This document shows, piece after piece, positions 1-5,022 of a DNA stretch of 5,799 nt (its first letter is position 1; the number at the start of each line of letters is the position of its first letter). This stretch comes from Bacteroidia bacterium (GTDB lineage: Bacteria > Bacteroidota > Bacteroidia > Bacteroidales > Azobacteroidaceae). The translations under genes were made by a program, and so were the position numbers. The notes beneath the pieces were generated by a model. That model saw nothing but the letters and a program-made list of their open reading frames with translations, was not told where the DNA came from and made no database searches. The stretch is taken from contig BNYG01000069.1 in NCBI GenBank assembly GCA_026000155.1, positions 1 to 5,799 of the forward strand. The letters run 5' to 3'.

Positions 1-1057
1 GGGCGAGTTCACACAACGCGCTTTCCTGAACGGGAAAATGGATTTATCGCAAGCCGAAGCTGTGGCCGATTTAATCGCTTCTTCGTCAGCAGCATCGCAT
101 CGCTTGTCCATCAACCAGATGCGGGGCGATTTCAGCAAAGAATTAGTCTTATTGCGCACTCAATTATTGGATTTTGTTTCGTTAATCGAATTGGAACTGG
201 ATTTTGGCGAAGAAGAGGTTGAATTTGCCGATCGTAGCCGCTTATTGGAATTAGCCGCCAAAATTGAATTGATTATCACCAAATTGGTGGAATCTTTCAA
301 GCTTGGAAATGCCATCAAAAATGGAATTCCGGTGGTCATAGTAGGCGAAACGAATGCCGGTAAATCGACCTTACTGAACCATTTACTGCATGAAGAAAAA
401 GCCATAGTATCCGATATTCACGGCACCACCCGCGATGCGATTGAAGATGTAATCAACATAAAAGGCATCACTTTCCGTTTCATAGATACGGCAGGCATTC
501 GCGATACCGGCGATGCCATTGAAAATCTGGGCATTGAACGCACCTTCCAAAAAATCGACCAAGCCTCGATTGTCATCTGGATGATTGATACAACACATTA
601 CGACAAGGAAATAGAATACATCGCCGACCGGATTGTTCCCCGGACAAAAGACAAAAAATTAATCATTGCATTTAACAAAATAGACCGCTTGAATTCAGAA
701 GAACAAGCTGTTTTGGATGAAGAATTCTTGCCGCAGATTCCGGCGGAACGCATTTATCTGTCAGCCAAATACAAAACCAATACGGATATTTTAGAAAAAA
801 CGTTATTGAAAGCAGCTAATTTGCCGGACATTAGCGATAATGATGTTATCGTAACCAACCTGCGCCACTACGAAGCCTTATCCCACGCTTTAGAGGCTAT
901 CCAACGAGCAGAACAAGGATTGAAAGACAATATTTCAGCGGATTTGGTTTCGCAGGATATTCGCGAGTGTATGTACTATTTGGGTGAGATAACCGGGGAG
1001 ATAACTACGGATGAGGTGCTGGGGAATATTTTTGGGAAGTTTTGTATCGGCAAATAA
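1..1057 (+). CDS. mnmE: tRNA uridine-5-carboxymethylaminomethyl modification GTPase MnmE (5' end missing)
   Basis: The frame is open from the first bases: codons from position 2 read GEFTQRAFLNGK before the Met at 38, the conserved MnmE phrase, so Met38 is internal and the true start lies left of the window. About 351 of the usual 455-470 residues are present. Numbering from Met38, the GTPase domain shows G1 GETNAGKST (103-111, DNA 344-370), G2 HGTTRD (128-133), G3 DTAGIR (150-155), G4 NKID (213-216) and SAK (242-244). Glu162 lies 12 residues after the G3 Asp, where the E. coli catalytic Glu282 sits. The protein ends with the family's C-terminal CIGK, whose Cys is conserved. In known members MnmE works with MnmG in the cytoplasm, using GTP and a folate one-carbon unit to modify wobble U34 of certain tRNAs. 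Thr replaces the usual Pro in G1, which I believe is normal for Bacteroidota. Nothing indicates a defect. Confidence 0.97.
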   Translation, partial: GEFTQRAFLNGKMDLSQAEAVADLIASSSAASHRLSINQMRGDFSKELVLLRTQLLDFVSLIELELDFGEEEVEFADRSRLLELAAKIELIITKLVESFKLGNAIKNGIPVVIVGETNAGKSTLLNHLLHEEKAIVSDIHGTTRDAIEDVINIKGITFRFIDTAGIRDTGDAIENLGIERTFQKIDQASIVIWMIDTTHYDKEIEYIADRIVPRTKDKKLIIAFNKIDRLNSEEQAVLDEEFLPQIPAERIYLSAKYKTNTDILEKTLLKAANLPDISDNDVIVTNLRHYEALSHALEAIQRAEQGLKDNISADLVSQDIRECMYYLGEITGEITTDEVLGNIFGKFCIGK

Positions 1058-1081
1058 CCTTAATTAAAATAAAACAAAATT

Positions 1082-2056
1082 ATGAAAACAGGTGAAATTA
1101 TTATTTACCAAGCTCCGGACGGAACAACGAATTTAGATGTAAGATTGGAAGAAGATACGGTTTGGTTGACACAAGCACAAATTGGTCAATTGTTTGGAAC
1201 ACAACGGCAAGCAATAACCAAACATCTGAAAAACATATTTAACAGTGGAGAATTGACTGAATTTTCAGTTAGTTCCATTTTGGAACTAACTGCTTCAGAC
1301 GGTAAAATGTATAATACAAAATTCTATAATTTAGATGCAATTTTATCTGTTGGGTACAGGGTTAATTCCCATAATGCAACACAATTCCGTATGTGGGCAA
1401 ATAAGGTTTTGAAAGACTATATTGTGAAAGGCTATGCTATTAATCAACGTGTTAAGTTGGAACAATTGAATGATTTGAAACAGACTGTAAAATTGCTCTC
1501 GAATGTGATTCAAAGCAAAGAATTGACTGCAGTCGAAGCGACCGGACTGTTACAAGTCATTACCGATTATACCTACGCCTTAGATACATTGGATAAATAC
1601 GATTATCAAGAATTGACCGTTGAAGAAACTACTGGCGAAGAAAAATTCCATGCCACATACGAAAATGCGATGGAAGCTATTCTACAACTCAAAGGAAAAT
1701 TTGGTAGCAGTGATTTGTTTGCCAACGAAAAAGATCAATCATTCAAAAGTTCCATTAGCACAATTTACCAAACCTTTGGCGGTGTCGATTTATATCCAAG
1801 TGTGGAAGAGAAAGCGGCGATGTTGCTTTATTTGGTTACGAAAAATCATTCGTTTAGTGATGGAAACAAACGGATTGCAGCGTTTTTATTTCTTTGGTTT
1901 TTGGAAAAGAATGGTATTTTGTACAAAGAAGATGGTTCGAGATTGATTGAGAACAACACTTTGGTAGCTCTTACATTGATGATTGCCGAGAGCCGAACGG
2001 AAGAAAAAGATGTGATGGCTAAAGTGGTTGTGAACTTGATTAACAAAAACAATTAA
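1082..2056 (+). CDS. RhuM family protein with C-terminal Fic/Doc domain
   Basis: A complete 324-residue protein in two parts. Residues 1 to about 180 match the RhuM virulence-protein domain: a start of the form GEIIIYQAPDG, a helix-turn-helix-like WLTQAQIGQLFGTQRQAITKH, and the YNLDAILSVGYRVNS and FRMWANKVLKDY phrases typical of the family. Residues from about 200 form a Fic/Doc domain with the signature HSFSDGNKR at 256-264 (DNA 1847-1873). Lys263 stands where AMP-transferring Fic proteins have Gly (GNGR), so the motif resembles Doc, which phosphorylates EF-Tu. Substrate and activity here are unknown. The start is the only reasonable ATG, lies 24 nt after the mnmE stop, and has an A-rich leader without a Shine-Dalgarno sequence. 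I see no convincing promoter in the gap, so read-through from mnmE is possible. No separate Phd-like antitoxin is visible next to it; the RhuM part may fill a regulatory or DNA-binding role. The gene is visibly more A/T-rich than mnmE, which fits acquisition. Confidence 0.9.
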   Translation: MKTGEIIIYQAPDGTTNLDVRLEEDTVWLTQAQIGQLFGTQRQAITKHLKNIFNSGELTEFSVSSILELTASDGKMYNTKFYNLDAILSVGYRVNSHNATQFRMWANKVLKDYIVKGYAINQRVKLEQLNDLKQTVKLLSNVIQSKELTAVEATGLLQVITDYTYALDTLDKYDYQELTVEETTGEEKFHATYENAMEAILQLKGKFGSSDLFANEKDQSFKSSISTIYQTFGGVDLYPSVEEKAAMLLYLVTKNHSFSDGNKRIAAFLFLWFLEKNGILYKEDGSRLIENNTLVALTLMIAESRTEEKDVMAKVVVNLINKNN

Positions 2057-2127
2057 TCATAGTCGTTAAGCATTTTTTTACTAAAAGCAACCTCAATAAA
2101 CATATCATCTTTAAAAATTCCTTTAAA

Positions 2128-2160
2128 TTATCGCCAGTAAATTTTACCTACTGACGATAA
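2128..2160. terminator. Inverted repeat between convergent genes, likely bidirectional terminator
   Basis: Arms TTATCGCCAGTA (2128-2139) and TACTGACGATAA (2149-2160) pair over 12 positions around a 9-nt loop. The single mismatch is C-A on the plus strand but a G-U wobble on the minus strand, so the hairpin is better on the minus strand. It begins 6 nt after the stop of the leftward phosphoesterase and lies 71 nt after the stop of the rightward RhuM-Fic gene. The minus-strand trailer is only moderately T-rich (TTTAAAGGAATTTTTAA). Placement between converging genes is the main support for a terminator role. Confidence 0.6.
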
Positions 2161-2166
2161 TTCAGA

Positions 2167-2793
2167 TTATATCGGATTCCGTTCCCGATTTTCCACCATA
2201 TATTTTGCAAAATTGTCGTTTTGGGCAATACTACAAAAATGCTCATAGAGCCTTTCCAACAGGATAAATCCGCCACATTCGCGGGCAAGTTTGCCGTCAA
2301 TACCGACATCCACACGCAAGTCGCCTGTCTTTGCGTTGAAATCGTCAATCCTGCCGTGACAATGTCCATGCACCATACACGCACCATGGTTCTTTCTATT
2401 CCAAGATACTAACGGATAATGGCAAAGCGCCAAATCAAAATCTTTTTTCAAAAACGGATTTACTGATGCTTTGAAATTCAAATCTTTGATTTGCGACATG
2501 CTTTCAAAATAGTTCGGCGATTTACTGCTGCTTTTATCATGATTGCCAATAATCAAATGCTTCTGTCCGTGCAATTTACCGAGCAATTTTTCAACCAAAG
2601 GCTTGTTACCAAAGGCAAAATCACCGACAATATATACAATATCTTTCTTTTCAATTGTAGTGTTCCACAAATCAATCAGCCATTCATTGTGTTGCATCGC
2701 ACCGACCGTTCCGGGGTACGGACGGTCGGGACAATGCTTGATGATATTGGCATGAAAGAAATGCGTATCTGCTGTAAAATATACTTTTGTCAT
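2167..2793 (-). CDS. Calcineurin-like metallophosphoesterase, paired with RNA ligase
   Basis: A complete 208-residue cytoplasmic-looking protein with no signal peptide or membrane segment. All metal-site motifs of the calcineurin-like superfamily are present in order: D-T-H at 9-11, GD at 57-58, GNHD at 83-86, His125 in LCHYPL, and GHCH at 143-146. Length and the opening MTKVYFTADTHFFH resemble the small predicted phosphoesterases of the COG4186 type. Its start overlaps the stop of the upstream RNA ligase gene in an ATGA (2790-2793), so the two are almost certainly translationally coupled. Known relatives hydrolyse phosphomonoesters or phosphodiesters with two metal ions. With a ligase partner, healing of RNA ends (removing a 3' phosphate or opening a 2',3'-cyclic phosphate) is an attractive inference but is not shown by sequence. 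An 11-bp hairpin lies early in the gene (2702-2729). A terminator-like repeat follows the stop. Confidence 0.93.
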   Translation of the reverse strand: MTKVYFTADTHFFHANIIKHCPDRPYPGTVGAMQHNEWLIDLWNTTIEKKDIVYIVGDFAFGNKPLVEKLLGKLHGQKHLIIGNHDKSSSKSPNYFESMSQIKDLNFKASVNPFLKKDFDLALCHYPLVSWNRKNHGACMVHGHCHGRIDDFNAKTGDLRVDVGIDGKLARECGGFILLERLYEHFCSIAQNDNFAKYMVENRERNPI

Positions 2794-3812
2794 AAATTCA
2801 TATACACTTTTTTAATCAATCCGATCGCTTGTTTATTAACATACGTATTCACAATTTTCTGTTCACTTTTTTCCAAAAGGGCATAATCATTCCCATATTC
2901 TTTCAGAAAATCATCCAAAGTGTCTTTGCTGAAAAGTCCTATCAATTTCCCCGTTTCTCTCGGAATTGATACTTGACCAATCTTGCTGATAACATTGTTC
3001 AGCCGGTTTTTCGTCACATACGCCTCCGTCACATTGAGTAATTCCTTGAGCGCTTCGCTGTAAGTCGGTTCAACGAACGGCTTGGGTTGCCGTTTTTTTA
3101 TTGCTTTCTTTTCGGCAAACTTGGCATTCTTGCTTTTCAATAACAAGCGGGAACCGTTTCTGAAAAAAGCCGGCTCTACCGGACGAATCACGATACCTTC
3201 GCAAATGTTATCTTCGACAGGCGGTAAATCCAACCAACCCGCAATGCAACTCTGAAAAGCATTCGGATATTCCAAACATTCGTCCAATGTTCCTTGAAAC
3301 AAGGTCTTTGCATAAAAGATATTCCCTGCTTCAAAGAATTGGTTGGCTTCATTTACGGGCAAGTATCGACTTTTCTCTAATCCATTGACATACAAATCAA
3401 ATCCATAAAATTCATGTGCAGGATAATAAAATACCCCTTTCTGAATATTCTGTACCTTTGAATCATTTTTTACATCGGGATGCGGATATTTTCCGCCAAA
3501 CATTTCGCCATATACCCAAATGCTTTCCGTATCGGTATATTGTGCTTTTACCCGATGAAACAAGCGAACGATTCTGTCTTGATACCTTTCGAGCAACTCT
3601 TCGTAATTGTAAAACATTTCTCCGGTTTCCACCAAACCTGTCCGTTTAGCAAACCGTACCGTTTGTCCGTCCGTTACAAAACAGCAATTGGCGCCGTGTA
3701 CTTTTTCCTGTACCACGTATTGCAGGGAATCCAATCCCTCTAACTTAATTTTCTCCATAAACTCCTTATCATAGGTATTTTCTATGGAACTGTACTTTTT
3801 AAACTGTAACAT
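2790..3812 (-). CDS. RNA ligase, T4 Rnl2 family
   Basis: A 340-residue ATP-dependent RNA ligase closely similar to T4 RNA ligase 2 (334 residues) along its whole length. Nucleotidyltransferase motifs, numbered from the chosen Met: I EKVHGAN with adenylated Lys37; RFAKRTG near 53-59; III YGEMFGG with Glu103; IIIa HEFYGFDLYV with Phe137; IV CEGIVIRP with Glu205; V LLLKSKNAKF with Lys226 and Lys228. The C-terminal domain keeps YVTKNRLNNVISKIG (265-279), the hallmark separating Rnl2 from Rnl1. The enzyme should adenylate itself with ATP and seal 3'-OH/5'-phosphate RNA ends, preferably nicks in duplexes. I chose the ATG at 3812 because MLQFKKYSSIEN aligns with the T4 start MFKKYSSLEN. Alternatives at 3842 (ATG) and 3845 (TTG) would add 11-12 residues without a counterpart. 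Transcription probably starts from the promoter at 3976-4006. The metallophosphoesterase gene follows with a 4-nt overlap. Confidence 0.95.
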   Translation of the reverse strand: MLQFKKYSSIENTYDKEFMEKIKLEGLDSLQYVVQEKVHGANCCFVTDGQTVRFAKRTGLVETGEMFYNYEELLERYQDRIVRLFHRVKAQYTDTESIWVYGEMFGGKYPHPDVKNDSKVQNIQKGVFYYPAHEFYGFDLYVNGLEKSRYLPVNEANQFFEAGNIFYAKTLFQGTLDECLEYPNAFQSCIAGWLDLPPVEDNICEGIVIRPVEPAFFRNGSRLLLKSKNAKFAEKKAIKKRQPKPFVEPTYSEALKELLNVTEAYVTKNRLNNVISKIGQVSIPRETGKLIGLFSKDTLDDFLKEYGNDYALLEKSEQKIVNTYVNKQAIGLIKKVYMNL

Positions 3813-3841
3813 AATTACTCTAAATTTAAAATGGTTAAACA

Positions 3842-3959
3842 TCAAATTTCGTCCCGCATCTCGGATAAAATCTTCTTTTGTTCTAAGTCTGTTTGAAGGA
3901 GTGTAAGAGGAAAGAATGGTGGTAAGTCAGTTCATTTCGTCAGCCAAGGTTACAAGCAT
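3842..3959 (-). other. Leader of the RNA ligase operon with possible gene remnant or leader peptide
   Basis: Between promoter and ligase start lies an untranslated leader of roughly 155 nt. Two short frames are visible. One is a 10-codon ORF, MLVTLADEMN, from 3959 to 3927. Its frame is that of the ligase, and one TGA (3929-3927) is the only stop between them. The other runs from 3931 to 3842, has no ATG near its beginning, reads TDLPPFFPL through EQKKILSEMRDEI, and ends at a TGA overlapping the ATG at 3842 (TGATG). Its composition looks protein-like and could be the tail of a lost gene. A +1 shift at about 3932 would join the two. Neither is long enough to be secure. Confidence 0.3.
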
Positions 3960-3975
3960 TCAAACTTTTCGGGTG

Positions 3976-4006
3976 CAAAGATATGTAATATTTGTTAAAT
4001 TGCAAA
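3976..4006 (-). promoter_or_regulatory. Bacteroidota-type promoter for the RNA ligase-phosphoesterase operon
   Basis: Read on the minus strand, the -33 element TTTG (4006-4003) is followed by exactly 19 bp and the -7 element TATCTTTG (3983-3976). This matches the published Bacteroides sigma-ABfr consensus TTTG-N19-TAnnTTTG. An A8 tract on the same strand (4028-4021) lies just upstream and could act like an UP element. The transcription start should fall near 3970, giving a leader of about 155 nt before the ligase ATG at 3812. The box lies 26 nt beyond the stop of the upstream Cys-rich gene, so the ligase operon can be expressed independently. Confidence 0.8.
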
Positions 4007-4031
4007 AAAATGTTTGGCGATTTTTTTTCTT

Positions 4032-4643
4032 TCATTTTCGATAAGCGCCACATTCAAAATTTTCTCCCTCTTCTCGCTTGTTGGCTCTGTTCATGGAACA
4101 CAAAAGATTTTCTTCCCAATCGTCAGTCAGGTAACTTTGGCAAGTAAGACAAAGGGCAGGTATCGGAATCTTTTCAATGTCTATTTTATTTCCGTCATCA
4201 TCGTAAATCCCATCATAAAAAGGCGGGACATAATCATCAGGCACCTCACACCATGTTCCTTTGCACCATTCATATAGACCGCATTTTTCCGGGTCATTGT
4301 CACAAAACTCTAATCCGGCTAAACCATTGGTAACATAGTACAGACTTTCAGTCCACATTTTTACCAAATACTGATACAAAACCGATGCCGGTAAATCTTT
4401 TATCATCGTAATATTCAAAATATAACGATGGGCATCTAATAATGTAGTAATGGCATTAGACAGAGCAATTTGTTGAGATTCCGATAATCTTTCAGCAGGT
4501 GGAAATACGATAACTTCTATTCCAAAGAATTTTTCAAAAGAGCCTTTTATTGCCTCATCACCTGACGTTGTATAAATCGCCGGTACTTTAATTGTATGTG
4601 CGGCTTGCAAGTCTTCAATTAATTGTGTTACGTATCTTTCCAT
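4032..4643 (-). CDS. Uncharacterised protein with two cysteine clusters
   Basis: A 203-residue protein I cannot assign to a named family, though I recall similar uncharacterised proteins in Bacteroidota. There is no signal peptide or membrane helix. The N-terminal half (about 1-110) is helical-looking, with FPPAERLSESQQIALSNAI and an aromatic-rich stretch near 90-105. The C-terminal half holds eight cysteines: C114, C121, C127 and C132, then C165, C168 (CLTC), C182 and C198 (CGAYRK at the end). An acidic, Pro-rich linker (about 134-162) separates the clusters. Spacings such as C-x2-C-x13-C-x15-C suggest a bound zinc ion or an iron-sulfur cluster, which is inference. The ATG at 4643 was preferred over an in-frame TTG at 4685, which would run back into the preceding gene. 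It begins 31 nt after the fused phosphoesterase remnant and probably shares its transcript; no promoter of its own was seen. Confidence 0.75.
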   Translation of the reverse strand: MERYVTQLIEDLQAAHTIKVPAIYTTSGDEAIKGSFEKFFGIEVIVFPPAERLSESQQIALSNAITTLLDAHRYILNITMIKDLPASVLYQYLVKMWTESLYYVTNGLAGLEFCDNDPEKCGLYEWCKGTWCEVPDDYVPPFYDGIYDDDGNKIDIEKIPIPALCLTCQSYLTDDWEENLLCSMNRANKREEGENFECGAYRK

Positions 4644-4674
4644 ATAAAACAATTTTATATTGATTTGTTGTTCA

Positions 4675-5022
4675 TTACACCTCAATCACTTTCCCCGGAT
4701 TAAACGAATGATGCTCATTGTGAAAGACATAACCCAATTGATTACTAACACATTGCGTTCTGCCTATAACTTTGTCAATATTTCGGTGCGAATGTCCGTA
4801 AATCCAATATTCTATCGGGCTGGTTTCGATGTAATCACTTAGTTCAACCGTAAATGCGCCATTAATCCGGCTGCCTTTAAAATCCGGAGAAGCCAACAAA
4901 AAGGATGGTACATGATGCGTAGCCACAATAATATGTTTAGCCTGACTTTCTTCGACTTTATCTCTTATGAATGAGAAACATCGCTCATGTTCTTCATTGA
5001 ATTTTTCTAATCCTTTTACCAT
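4675..5022 (-). pseudogene. C-terminal half of a metallophosphoesterase fused to a toxin-like start
   Basis: A 115-codon frame. From about residue 9 it is the C-terminal half of a calcineurin-like phosphoesterase: THH at 35-37 (ATHHVPS), GHSH at 76-79 (YGHSHRN) and a conserved NQLGYVF near 94-100. The N-terminal metal ligands (DxH, GD, GNHE) are absent here and in the upstream sequence in any form, so it cannot make the bimetal site alone. The first eight residues, MVKGLEKF, resemble instead the start of AbiEii-type nucleotidyltransferases (MVKGLEKFK/MVRGLDKF) that, from memory, follow genes like the one directly upstream. The ATG overlaps that upstream gene's stop by 7 nt (ATGGTAA), the coupling expected for such a pair. 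I infer a deletion joining the toxin start to the middle of a phosphoesterase gene, with the junction near 4999. It differs in subfamily from the intact phosphoesterase at 2167-2793. The frame is uninterrupted, so a short protein could still be made. Confidence 0.7.

Noticed and set aside
1031..1062. Possible promoter for the RhuM-Fic gene: TTTG at 1031 with a 19-bp spacer.
   Set aside because: The -7 position reads TAACCTTA, a poor match to TAnnTTTG, and it overlaps the mnmE coding end.
1937..1954. SRLIEN in the RhuM-Fic protein (residues 286-291) matches the Fic inhibitory pattern (S/T)xxxE(G/N).
   Set aside because: It falls in the part of the fold that aligns with the Doc core just after the catalytic loop, only about 22 residues past it, not in a separate inhibitory helix. 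A six-residue pattern this loose is likely chance.
2221..2886. Open frames on the plus strand opposite the phosphoesterase gene.
   Set aside because: They lie fully antisense to a gene with complete catalytic motifs and their translations show no domain or recognisable composition.
3813..3845. Upstream ATG (3842) and TTG (3845) as starts for the RNA ligase.
   Set aside because: The added 11-12 residues have no counterpart in T4 Rnl2, whose N-terminus aligns exactly with the ATG at 3812.
4004..4028. A-run and T-run (4004-4010, 4021-4028) as a terminator after the Cys-rich gene.
   Set aside because: Pairing would be A-U only with a 10-nt loop and no T-tract in the right place; the runs are better seen as A/T-rich sequence upstream of the ligase promoter.
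4644..4685. TTG start at 4685 for the Cys-rich protein.
   Set aside because: It would overlap the preceding gene, uses a rare start, and adds a low-complexity stretch. The ATG at 4643 opens a clean helical N-terminus.
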